Source: DASYDU01 sp036499445 (GTDB lineage: Bacteria; Planctomycetota; Planctomycetia; Pirellulales; Lacipirellulaceae). Taken from it: a stretch of DNA of 19,656 nt. Made by a program: the position numbers and the translations under genes. The stretch covers positions 1-19,656 of the forward strand of contig DASYDU010000104.1 of NCBI GenBank assembly GCA_036499445.1, given 5' to 3'. Shown here piece after piece: positions 1-6,559 of this stretch; the first letter of the stretch is position 1, and the number at the start of each line of letters is the position of its first letter. The notes beneath the pieces are model-generated. The model was not told where the DNA came from. It did no database searches and was given only the letters and a program-made list of their open reading frames with translations.

Positions 1-617
1 GCATCGATCCCCGCTGGGTGCAGATCGTCCGACCGACGATCATCGCCGGCGGCGAACTGACGATGGAACAACTCGAAGTCACGCAGAACCCGCTTACGCA
101 CATCTGCGAAGGCCCGCTGCAACTGAAGAGCAACTGCGGCACGCTGGTCATCGACGACTTCGGCCGGCAACGCATGGCCGTTGACGAGTTGCTCAATCGC
201 TGGATCGTGCCGCTCGAAAAGCGGTATGACTTTTTGAACCTGCCGAGCGGCAAGAAGATTCAGGTGCCGTTCGATCAGCTCATCGTGTTCTCGACGAACC
301 TCGAGCCGAAGCAATTGGTCGACGACGCCTTCCTCCGCCGAATTCCCTACAAGATCGAAGTCACCGACCCCAGTGAGCAGGCGTTCCGCGACCTTTTGAA
401 GATCATGGCGCCAAAGGTCGGCGTCGAATATGATGGAGCGGCCGTCGACTATGTGATTGAAAAGCACTACAAGTCGGTGAACCGGCCGTTTCGTTGTTGC
501 CAGCCGCGCGATCTCTTACTGCAAATCCGCAACTACTGCCGCTACGTCCGCCAGCCGGCCAAGATGACGCCGGAAAGTCTCGACTTCGCGGTGCAGAATT
601 ATTTCGCGGTGATGTGA
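1..617 (+). CDS. AAA-family ATPase, C-terminal part (5' end outside window)
   Basis: The open frame runs in from the left edge (first whole codon at base 3), so the N-terminus and the Walker A loop are missing. About 205 residues remain. A Walker B-like strand TLVIDDFGRQ is followed by a sensor-1-like segment (VFSTNLEP) and an arginine-finger-like DAFLRRIPYKIEV, then a helical lid that ends in QPRDLLLQIRNYCRY. This order fits an AAA+ P-loop ATPase. The GTG at 18 is only an in-frame valine, not a convincing start, because the same frame codes plausibly upstream of it. The gene converges on dcd, with 47 bases between the two stops. The substrate is unknown: the visible part is the generic motor module and carries no partner domain. 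Family placement is firm; function is not assigned. Confidence 0.75.
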   Translation, partial: IDPRWVQIVRPTIIAGGELTMEQLEVTQNPLTHICEGPLQLKSNCGTLVIDDFGRQRMAVDELLNRWIVPLEKRYDFLNLPSGKKIQVPFDQLIVFSTNLEPKQLVDDAFLRRIPYKIEVTDPSEQAFRDLLKIMAPKVGVEYDGAAVDYVIEKHYKSVNRPFRCCQPRDLLLQIRNYCRYVRQPAKMTPESLDFAVQNYFAVM

Positions 618-664
618 TGCGGCCGGCCGGCAATCCGCCTGCGATTCTGTTTCTCGACCTCTCG

Positions 665-1240
665 TTACCCGTGTGACCGCTCCAAGCCAAAATTGAGCGG
701 CAACTGCGGATCTCGATTGTTGCCCGGCGCCAGTTCTTCGAACATCAGGCTCGGCTGGATGTCGCGGTTGTGTTGATACTTGCTGTCGTACTCGGTGTAG
801 CTGCCCGCGATCTCGTGGTAAAAAATCTGGCAGATTGGCACGCCCGGATAGATTCGCACCGGCTGCACGGCGAACATCTCCAGCGTCCAGTAGCCGGCGA
901 ATCCGACGTCGCCGAACCCCGCTGTCACATGGACGAACAAGCCCAACCGGCCGATCGACGAGCGGCCTTCGATCTGCGGCACCAGATTGTGCGTGACCGT
1001 CCGCTCTACCGTGCGGCCCAAATACAACTGATTGGGGCTAAGCGTCAGCCCGTCGCCCGGCACGGCGATCCGCCGCACGCGGTTGGCCTTGGCCATGTCG
1101 AGCACCAGCTCTTCGTAGACCATCAGCTCGTTGTGGAGCGTCAAGTTATAGCTATTCGGATTGAGCTGCGACTCGTCGAACGGATCGATGACGATGTCCG
1201 AGCCAAGCCGTTCGCGAATCGCTTCACCGGAAAGGATCAT
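665..1240 (-). CDS. dcd: dCTP deaminase (Dcd/DUT superfamily)
   Basis: This 191-residue protein has the trimeric dUTPase-like fold signature of dCTP deaminases. EGRSSIGRLGLFVHVTAGFGD supplies the conserved Arg-Ser-Ser and His-Val-Thr-Ala segments, and GYWTLEMF carries the catalytic glutamate. PGVPICQIFYHE and SKYQ near the end form the nucleotide-closing part. The enzyme converts dCTP to dUTP for dTTP synthesis in the cytoplasm. The stretch TAGFGDVGFAG is closer to the TAGF-D-GF-G form that I recall from bifunctional deaminase/dUTPases than to the E. coli form, so release of dUMP is possible but not shown. The ATG has no Shine-Dalgarno sequence; its leader is the heptad repeat described separately. 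nth lies upstream on the same strand, separated by an inverted repeat. Confidence 0.9.
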   Translation of the reverse strand: MILSGEAIRERLGSDIVIDPFDESQLNPNSYNLTLHNELMVYEELVLDMAKANRVRRIAVPGDGLTLSPNQLYLGRTVERTVTHNLVPQIEGRSSIGRLGLFVHVTAGFGDVGFAGYWTLEMFAVQPVRIYPGVPICQIFYHEIAGSYTEYDSKYQHNRDIQPSLMFEELAPGNNRDPQLPLNFGLERSHG

Positions 1241-1250
1241 GGGGTGAGTA

Positions 1251-1268
1251 AGGGTTCAGGGTTCAGGG
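1251..1268 (-). repeat. heptad repeat in dcd leader
   Basis: Read on the minus strand, two adjacent copies of the 7-mer TGAACCC sit about 10 bases before the dcd ATG and are followed by more C-rich sequence. Similar 7-base periodic leaders precede the starts at 16691, 17042, 18061 and 19260. No purine-rich ribosome binding site is present here. Confidence 0.6.
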
Positions 1269-1284
1269 AGTGGAGAAGACAAGG

Positions 1285-1353
1285 AGACTTGGAAACACGG
1301 AGACTGGGAGAAACCGTGGCAGCGCGTCTCCCAGTCTCCTGGTCTCCAAGTCT
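1285..1353. repeat. 27-bp imperfect inverted repeat between nth and dcd
   Basis: The arms at 1285-1311 and 1327-1353 are complementary at 24 of 27 positions, with a 15-base loop. The three mismatches are clustered in the middle of the arms, and the inner 12 base pairs are perfect. The repeat lies 9 bases past the nth stop and before the dcd start, so it could end nth transcription or form a hairpin in the shared message. No clear T-run follows on the minus strand. The arms are built from short GGAGACT-like units, which suggests an interspersed intergenic repeat rather than a simple terminator. Confidence 0.7.
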
Positions 1354-1362
1354 TTTGCCATG

Positions 1363-2073
1363 TTATGCCACGCCTATCTTTGGACAAAACTCGTTCATCG
1401 AACAGATTTCACACTTGGGTTTTCGCGCGTTGCAGATCTGGCGGCCATGCTCGATCATGCGGTGGGCGAAATCGACCCACTCGCGCTTGGGGATTAGCTG
1501 CATCAAGTCTTGCTCGATCTTCGTGGCGTCGATGTGCTTGGTAAGGCCGAGCCGCTGGCTCAGCCGCGTGACGTGCGTATCGACGACGACACCAGTTGCC
1601 AGACCGTACACGGTTCCCAGCACCACGTTCGCCGTCTTCCGCCCGACGCCCGGCAGTTCGACCAACTGTTCGATCTGTTGCGGCACCGCGCCATCGTACT
1701 TCTCGCAGAGCACTTGCGCACAGCTCTTGATGTTCTTCGCCTTGTTACGGAAAAAGCCGGTGCTCTGAATCACCTTCTCGATTTGTTCGATCGGCGCGCG
1801 GGCCAAATCGGCGGGCGTCGGCCAGCGGCCAAACAACACGGGTGTGACCATGTTCACGCGCACGTCGGTACATTGGGCCGACAGGATCGTCGAGACGAGC
1901 AGCTCAAACGCCGACTCGTGCCCGAGCGCGCAGGTCACGTCGGGATAGTCGGCCTTCAGGCGGCGGAGGACCTTGGGGGCGATCACCTTGGGGTCTACCT
2001 TCGCGGCCGCCGATTTTTTTGTACGGATCGGCGCCTTCGTGGCTATCGCGGTGCGAGGCGCCTTGCGTGTCAT
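1363..2073 (-). CDS. nth: endonuclease III (DNA glycosylase/AP lyase)
   Basis: This base-excision repair enzyme removes oxidised pyrimidines and cleaves at the abasic site. From the start chosen here it has 236 residues. The helix-hairpin-helix LPGVGRKTANVVLG contains the catalytic lysine (K146), the general-acid/base aspartate is D165 in VVVDTHV, and the C-terminal [4Fe-4S] loop has cysteines 214, 221, 224 and 230 in the expected C-X6-C-X2-C-X5-C spacing. The frame is open to 2160, but the ATG at 2073 is preferred: it has an AAAGGA motif about 11 bases upstream, and the extra N-terminal residues look non-coding. About 25 lysine- and alanine-rich residues precede the core, a common basic tail in this family. 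The gene is divergent from the Bax-inhibitor gene. Confidence 0.93.
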   Translation of the reverse strand: MTRKAPRTAIATKAPIRTKKSAAAKVDPKVIAPKVLRRLKADYPDVTCALGHESAFELLVSTILSAQCTDVRVNMVTPVLFGRWPTPADLARAPIEQIEKVIQSTGFFRNKAKNIKSCAQVLCEKYDGAVPQQIEQLVELPGVGRKTANVVLGTVYGLATGVVVDTHVTRLSQRLGLTKHIDATKIEQDLMQLIPKREWVDFAHRMIEHGRQICNARKPKCEICSMNEFCPKIGVA

Positions 2074-2210
2074 GAGGGCGATATCCTTTTCGCGGTTGCG
2101 ACGGCAATCGATCGGCAATCGGGCAGGGGGCGACGGGCGCGATCTTCGCCCAACGACCAAGCCTCATTCTCGCGCCGCTCACGGCGCTGTCAAGCGAGCG
2201 TCCAGGGCCG

Positions 2211-2233
2211 TAGGACGGGCAGTCCTGTTCGTC
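2211..2233. repeat. small palindromic intergenic element
   Basis: AGGAC-GGGCA-GTCCT forms a 5-bp stem with a 5-base loop, and overlapping it GACGGGCA pairs imperfectly with TGTTCGTC. It resembles short palindromic repeats that I associate with planctomycete intergenic DNA, but only one copy is seen in this window, so membership of a repeat family is unproven. Confidence 0.3.
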
Positions 2234-2298
2234 GCTGGCCGCTGCATTTCGCATCGAACGACAAGATAGTCTGACTTATGGCCCTCCCTGCACAAATC

Positions 2299-2327
2299 TT
2301 GACCCAAACGGCGGCCAGACCTACACT
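2299..2327 (+). promoter_or_regulatory. sigma-70-type promoter of Bax-inhibitor-like gene
   Basis: TTGACC (2299-2304) and TACACT (2322-2327) are separated by exactly 17 bases. The block CAAATCTTGAC around the -35 and the TACACTT -10 are repeated at the same spacing before the HU gene at 14360. The predicted transcript start near 2334 gives a leader of about 60 bases that ends in a good Shine-Dalgarno sequence. Confidence 0.6.
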
Positions 2328-2381
2328 TACTTGGCGTCCGCATGATTTGCGAACGAGGCTTATCCAGCCGAACCATCTCTC

Positions 2382-2387
2382 GGGGAG
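2382..2387 (+). promoter_or_regulatory. ribosome binding site
   Basis: GGGGAG lies 6 bases before the ATG at 2394. It is notable because many neighbouring genes have no Shine-Dalgarno sequence, and it fixes this start. Confidence 0.65.
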
Positions 2388-2393
2388 AACACA

Positions 2394-3146
2394 ATGAATC
2401 CGGCCGAATTTCGCGCAGACAATCCGTATGCCAGTTTTGGCGATTTGGCGATTGCGGCCCCAGCCGATGAGCGGCTGGCTTTCATTCGCAAGACCTACAC
2501 TCATTTGACCGTGGCCATCTATGCATTCGCGGCGATTGAATACGCCTTATTTCAGACCGAGTTTCCCAACTTGATGATGAATTGGCTGGGGACGAATCGC
2601 TATTCATGGCTCCTCGTGATGGGTGGTTTTTTGGTGGTCAGTTGGATCGCCGATAGGTGGGCGCGCACAAGCACTTCGCTGGGCATGCAATACGCCGGTC
2701 TTTTCTTGTACGTATTTGCTGAAGCAGTGATTTTCCTGCCCATGATGGTTTTGGCTAGCGACAGGGTCGCCAATTTCGCCGGGCGTGAAGTTCCGGTCAT
2801 TCCGGCCGCGGGCGCCGCGACATTGGTCTTGTTCGGCGGGCTGACAGCCCTCGTATTTGTTACCAAGCGTGATTTCACATTCATGGGCCGCTTTCTAGGT
2901 ATTTGCGGCTTGAGTGCTATTGCGCTGATCGTTGTCAGCATCTTTTGTGGTCTCAACCTTGGCACGTGGTTCAGCGTGCTGATGGTCGCGATGGCCTGTG
3001 GTTACATTCTCTACCACACCTCGGCGATCATGCACGTTTATCGGACCGATCAATATGTCGCTGCGTCCCTGGCTTTATTCGCTTCGGTAGCGCTCTTGTT
3101 TTGGTACATCTTGCGGATATTCATGTCGCTTTCGGACCGGCGTTGA
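2394..3146 (+). CDS. Bax inhibitor-1 / YccA-family membrane protein
   Basis: This 250-residue integral membrane protein has about seven hydrophobic helices, near residues 38-57, 66-84, 97-122, 136-158, 165-187, 191-211 and 220-245. A soluble N-terminal tail of about 35 residues precedes them (AEFRADNPYASFG). The C-terminal half carries the family pattern: MGRFLGICGL, then ILYHTSAIMHVYRTDQYVAA and a last long helix. Bacterial BI-1/YccA proteins are inner-membrane proteins linked to pH-sensitive calcium leak (YetJ) and to regulation of FtsH (YccA); which applies here cannot be told. The start is supported by the Shine-Dalgarno sequence and by a strong upstream promoter. The DUF309 gene follows 45 bases later and may be co-transcribed. 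Confidence 0.85.
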   Translation: MNPAEFRADNPYASFGDLAIAAPADERLAFIRKTYTHLTVAIYAFAAIEYALFQTEFPNLMMNWLGTNRYSWLLVMGGFLVVSWIADRWARTSTSLGMQYAGLFLYVFAEAVIFLPMMVLASDRVANFAGREVPVIPAAGAATLVLFGGLTALVFVTKRDFTFMGRFLGICGLSAIALIVVSIFCGLNLGTWFSVLMVAMACGYILYHTSAIMHVYRTDQYVAASLALFASVALLFWYILRIFMSLSDRR

Positions 3147-3191
3147 TGGCTGCGGGTTTTAGCGATCGTTCTCCAATAGCAACGACGATTG

Positions 3192-3617
3192 ATGGATACT
3201 GGCGCGGAAAACTACGATCCGCTTTATTTACAGGGCATCGCGTATTTCAATGCCTGTGAGTTTTTTGAGGCCCATGAAACCTGGGAAGATTTGTGGAAGA
3301 GTTACAGCGGCGAGCTGCGGCTGTTTTATAAGGGCTTGATTCAATCGGCCGTCGCCTTGCATCATTTCGGCAACGGCAACATCCGCGGCGCCCGCAAAGT
3401 ATATTTCACCAGCCGGAATTATCTGGAGCAGTATCGGCCGTTTTGCGTCGGCCTCGATTTAGAAAAATTTCTCTCGCAGTTCGATGCCTGCTTTGCCGAA
3501 GTGGCGGCCAATCAGGAAGAATACCCAAAGATTGATCTCGACCCCGAACTGATCCCGGAAATCGCGCTCGACCCGCCCGCCGAATTGCCCCTGGTGGATC
3601 TCGAACAAGCGGACTGA
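3192..3617 (+). CDS. DUF309 domain protein
   Basis: The protein has 141 residues when started at the ATG at 3192; a TTG directly before it is less likely. The N-terminal two thirds match the DUF309 helical family: YFNACEFFEAHETWEDLWK, then LRLFYKGLIQSAVALHHF and NIRGARKVYFTSRNYL. Conserved acidic and histidine residues (FFEAHETWE) suggest a metal- or ligand-binding helical bundle, but the family has no established biochemical function that I know of. The C-terminus is acidic and proline-rich (DLDPELIPEIALDPPAEL). Its stop is 2 bases before the start of the LON-domain gene, so the two are almost certainly translated from one message. Confidence 0.8.
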   Translation: MDTGAENYDPLYLQGIAYFNACEFFEAHETWEDLWKSYSGELRLFYKGLIQSAVALHHFGNGNIRGARKVYFTSRNYLEQYRPFCVGLDLEKFLSQFDACFAEVAANQEEYPKIDLDPELIPEIALDPPAELPLVDLEQAD

Positions 3618-3619
3618 TT

Positions 3620-4324
3620 ATGAACCCGTGGAACACCGACGTCTGTTTCGATGCCGACGCCTTTTCCGGCGTGGCTCGGTTGTTTCCGCTGCCAAATTTG
3701 GTGATGTATCCGCACGTGATGCAGCCGCTTCATATCTTCGAGGGGCGCTATCGCGAGATGCTCGAAGACGCGCTCGCCTCCGACCGGCTGATCGCGCTGG
3801 CGCTTTTGGAGCCGGGTTGGGAGCCGGACTACGAAAGCCGCCCACCCGTCGCGCAATATGCCTGCTTGGGAAAAATTGTGACGCACCATCGGCTGGAGGA
3901 TGGCCGCTACAATCTGCTCTTGATGGGTGTCGGCCGAATCCGCATTCTCGAAGAGCTATCGCCGCCACGCTCGTTTCGCCAGGCCAAGGTGGAGCTGCTC
4001 CGCGAATGCTGCGGCGGCCCGGCAGAGCAATTGGACGATCTGCGCGGCGATTTACTCACGGCGTTCAAGCACCTCTTGCCCTGCAGTTGCCAAGTGCCGG
4101 AGCAGCTCACGGAGATGCTCTCCAAGCATTTGCCGCTGGGAATGCTCACCGATCTGGCGTCCTACACGTTGCCGCTCGAATTGGCCGTCAAGCGTGAGCT
4201 GCTGGCCGAGTGTCGCGTTGCGGCCCGAGCCCGAATCCTGCTCAAGCAGCTAGAAGTCCTGCTGGCAAACCACACGACGGTGGCCGCCAGCGCGTCATTT
4301 CCGCCTCCATTTAGCGCCAATTGA
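3620..4324 (+). CDS. stand-alone LON substrate-binding domain protein
   Basis: This 234-residue protein consists of a LON N-terminal (PF02190-type) domain only. It has the typical opening VARLFPLPNLVMYPHVMQPL, followed by HIFEGRYREMLEDAL, a central beta region (GRYNLLLMGVGRIRIL) and a helical C-terminal half (LPLGMLTDLASYTLPLEL). There is no AAA or Ser-Lys protease domain, so it is not the Lon protease. Such LON-only proteins are widespread; their role, possibly substrate binding or adaptor function, is unproven. The last 15 or so residues are low-complexity. The gene is coupled to the upstream DUF309 gene by a 2-base gap. A likely promoter for the next gene starts just after it. Confidence 0.85.
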   Translation: MNPWNTDVCFDADAFSGVARLFPLPNLVMYPHVMQPLHIFEGRYREMLEDALASDRLIALALLEPGWEPDYESRPPVAQYACLGKIVTHHRLEDGRYNLLLMGVGRIRILEELSPPRSFRQAKVELLRECCGGPAEQLDDLRGDLLTAFKHLLPCSCQVPEQLTEMLSKHLPLGMLTDLASYTLPLELAVKRELLAECRVAARARILLKQLEVLLANHTTVAASASFPPPFSAN

Positions 4325-4348
4325 GCGGCCCGGAACGCTTTCCGCGGC

Positions 4349-4378
4349 TTGACTCTGTTCTTCGCCGCCACCTAAGAT
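4349..4378 (+). promoter_or_regulatory. candidate promoter of folE
   Basis: TTGACT (4349-4354) and TAAGAT (4373-4378) are 18 bases apart in the 135-base gap before folE. The match is 5/6 and 4/6 to sigma-70 consensus. It is plausible but unconfirmed. Confidence 0.4.
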
Positions 4379-4459
4379 CGAACAGGCGGGGCTGAGTAGG
4401 TGCGCGATTGAGTGGCTTGCCGGCGCAGTCCCCATTTTATTTGAGGGAGTAGATTTGCC

Positions 4460-5128
4460 ATGCCTCTTTCGAACGAACTTACCGTCGAACGCGAGTCGGA
4501 CTTCGGCAGCCTTGATGGCGAGTTGGCTGAGACGAAAGAAGGCTCTGACGACGTCGCCCGGCCGGTCGACACCGCTCGGATTGAAAGGGCCGTGCGCGAG
4601 ATCTTGGCGGCCGTCGGCGAAGACCCGCATCGCGAAGGCCTCCGCGAAACGCCCGGCCGCGTGGCCCGCATGTACACCGAGCTTTTTTCCGGCCTGCACG
4701 ATGATCCGCGCCGCCACCTGCGAAAGTTCTTCACCGAGAAGTACGACGAGATGGTGCTGGTCCGCGATATCAGCTTCAACAGCATGTGCGAGCACCACAT
4801 GTTGCCTTTCTCGGGCGTTGTCCACATCGGTTACTTGCCCAACGGGAAAGTCGTCGGCCTGAGTAAGCTGGCCCGCGTGGTGGAGGTCGTCTCCCATCGA
4901 CCGCAAGTCCAGGAGCGGATGACCGAAGAGATCGCCAATCTGCTCATTGAGGAGCTGGAAGTCAAAGGCGTGGCCGTCGTGATCGAAGCCACGCACACCT
5001 GCATGACGATCCGCGGCGTCCGCAAGCCGGGCAGCCTCTGCGTCACCTCGGCGATGAAGGGCCAATTCCGCTCGAGCCTCTCGAGCCGCTCGGAAGTGAT
5101 GACGCTGATTTACGGAAATCGGCGGTAA
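4460..5128 (+). CDS. folE: GTP cyclohydrolase I
   Basis: This enzyme converts GTP to 7,8-dihydroneopterin triphosphate, the first step of tetrahydrofolate (and other pterin) synthesis, as a cytoplasmic toroidal decamer. The protein has 222 residues. The zinc ligands are visible as C110 and H113 in MCEHHMLPF and C181 in HTCMTIRG. Other conserved segments are REGLRETPGRVARMY, VVGLSKLARVVE and SRPQV-like SHRPQVQERMT. The first 37 residues are acidic and poorly conserved, as is usual. The Shine-Dalgarno sequence is weak (GAGGGA, about 11 bases before the ATG). Two membrane-protein genes follow with gaps of 9 bases each, probably in the same operon; nothing in them points to pterin metabolism. Confidence 0.96.
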   Translation: MPLSNELTVERESDFGSLDGELAETKEGSDDVARPVDTARIERAVREILAAVGEDPHREGLRETPGRVARMYTELFSGLHDDPRRHLRKFFTEKYDEMVLVRDISFNSMCEHHMLPFSGVVHIGYLPNGKVVGLSKLARVVEVVSHRPQVQERMTEEIANLLIEELEVKGVAVVIEATHTCMTIRGVRKPGSLCVTSAMKGQFRSSLSSRSEVMTLIYGNRR

Positions 5129-5137
5129 GCGGACTCC

Positions 5138-5881
5138 ATGGCGATTCTCGTTCAGTTTCTCTTGCGATTATCGTTTGGTCTCGCGGTCGGTATGGCCATT
5201 ACTTCGTCGCGATTAGTTTCCAGCGGCTATTTTCGCAACCATCTCTACGTGACGCTGGGGCTGGCGACACTTGCGGCGCTTGTCGCAAGCCAGTTTTCAA
5301 TGATCATTGCCATCCTGGCCGGCGCGGCGGCCGTGTTTAGTTATGTCGCCGCTGTCTGTTGGCTTTACGAAGCAAAGCGGGCCGGCGGCGCTTTGCTCTG
5401 GTTTGTGGCAGGTTGTTCTTTAGCGGCTGCGCTTGCGGGCACTTTGGCCGCGACGACTCAGCCGAACGCGCTCCAACCGATCTCGGTCGTCACTTCAGGT
5501 CTGGTGCTCGGCCTCACGCTGGCCGCGATGTTGCTCGGCCATTGGTACCTGAATTCTCCAGGGATGGAGCTCGCGCCGCTACGCCGATTGCTCATGTTCG
5601 TGGCCGCTGCCGTGGGAGCACAGATGCTCGTGAGCGCCGCAGGTCTGGTCGGCGAGCTGCATGTAGGCGGAGGGACTAACGTCGGTTGGTGGATGTTTGT
5701 GTTGCTTCGCTGGAGCTTCGGGCTCGTCGGAGTCTTGGCCTTGATCGCGATGGTCTGGCAAACGCTTAGAATTCCCAATACGCAAAGTGCGACCGGCATC
5801 CTCTATGTCGCTGTGATCGGCACGTTTGTCGGCGAGCTCATGGCCCTGCTCCTGTCGGCTGAGTCGGTCTATCCCTTATAA
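5138..5881 (+). CDS. multi-pass membrane protein of unknown function
   Basis: I do not recognise this 247-residue protein. It is strongly hydrophobic, with about seven or eight predicted membrane helices: around residues 2-22, 35-53, 55-77, 83-104, 113-134, 147-170, 183-205 and 219-240. Charged residues are few and sit in the short loops (YEAKRAGG, ELAPLRRL). There is no extra-membrane domain, cysteine motif or nucleotide-binding motif. It starts 9 bases after folE and stops 9 bases before the zinc-ribbon gene, so it is likely co-expressed with both. Base composition and codon use match its neighbours. It could be a small transporter or a membrane scaffold, but no evidence favours either. Confidence 0.7.
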   Translation: MAILVQFLLRLSFGLAVGMAITSSRLVSSGYFRNHLYVTLGLATLAALVASQFSMIIAILAGAAAVFSYVAAVCWLYEAKRAGGALLWFVAGCSLAAALAGTLAATTQPNALQPISVVTSGLVLGLTLAAMLLGHWYLNSPGMELAPLRRLLMFVAAAVGAQMLVSAAGLVGELHVGGGTNVGWWMFVLLRWSFGLVGVLALIAMVWQTLRIPNTQSATGILYVAVIGTFVGELMALLLSAESVYPL

Positions 5882-5890
5882 TGTGCCAGC

Positions 5891-6379
5891 ATGATGAACA
5901 TCACCTACCGTTGTCCCACTTGCCAGGCCACAGGCCGCACTGGCTTTTCCGCCAAGTCGGCGCAGCTTGTGTGTCCATGTTGCGGCCAGCAAATCGCTAT
6001 CCCAGAAGACGCGTTCGCCGGCAATCGGATCGAGCGCTGCCTGGTTTGTGCCAGCACCGACCTTTTCGCCCGCAAGGACTTTCCCCAAAAACTCGGCGTG
6101 GCACTCGTGATCCTGGGCTTCGGCGCGAGCTGCGTCACCTGGGCCCATTACCAAGTGTTTTGGACGTTCGCGATTCTGTTCCTCACGGCATTTGTCGATT
6201 TGGTGCTGTACATCGTGATGGGCGAGTCGCTCACCTGTTATCGCTGTGGCGCCCAATATCGCGGTTCGGCCGACATCGAGCGGCACGGCGGCTTCGACCT
6301 CGAAACCCACGAGCGCTATCGCCAATTGGCGGCTCGGATGAAAGACCATCCCACTTCGGTCACAATGCCCAACCGCTGA
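5891..6379 (+). CDS. zinc-ribbon membrane protein of unknown function
   Basis: This 162-residue protein has paired CxxC motifs on both sides of two membrane helices. C8/C11 with C28/C31 form one likely zinc ribbon, C50/C53 is a third knuckle, and C116/C119 follows the helices at about 68-85 and 90-110. The soluble tail (GGFDLETHERYRQLAARMKD) is helical. The layout suggests a membrane-anchored zinc-binding protein with both ends on the cytoplasmic side; this topology is inferred. The ATG at 5891 was chosen because the zinc ribbon begins directly after it, and a second ATG follows immediately. It probably forms an operon with the preceding membrane protein. A 180-base gap separates it from the large dehydrogenase gene. 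Confidence 0.75.
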   Translation: MMNITYRCPTCQATGRTGFSAKSAQLVCPCCGQQIAIPEDAFAGNRIERCLVCASTDLFARKDFPQKLGVALVILGFGASCVTWAHYQVFWTFAILFLTAFVDLVLYIVMGESLTCYRCGAQYRGSADIERHGGFDLETHERYRQLAARMKDHPTSVTMPNR

Positions 6380-6559
6380 TCCGTGACGGCCCGTCTCGCT
6401 CGCCTTCGCTCATCAGGGCCCATTGGCCAGGGAGCGCTTCGGTTGGGTATATTGGGTTCGTGGCCGTGTGCTCTTATTTGGGCGCATAATCACCTATTCA
6501 TTTACTAACTTACTCACTCGTCGTCGGTTGGCACGCGCGCCGGCCCAATTCCTACGCTC

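Larger units (their letters stand above)
2074..2393. other. divergent intergenic region nth / Bax-inhibitor gene
   Basis: These 320 bases hold no convincing gene; the short open frames here are shadows. The right half carries the promoter and leader of the plus-strand membrane protein gene. The middle carries a small self-complementary block at 2211-2233. The left part next to nth should contain the nth promoter, but I see no clear -35/-10 pair. Confidence 0.6.

Noticed and set aside
1251..1268. Telomere-like CCCTGAA repeat
   Set aside because: Only two copies, inside a gene leader, with the same period as leaders elsewhere in the window; there is no sign of a replicon end.
770..1768. 332-codon open frame antisense to dcd and nth
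   Set aside because: It is a shadow of two well-supported minus-strand genes, as expected at high GC.
6485..6490. CATAAT as -10 of the FAD/Fe-S dehydrogenase gene
   Set aside because: No -35-like hexamer lies at 16-18 bases upstream, so the promoter call is too weak to list.
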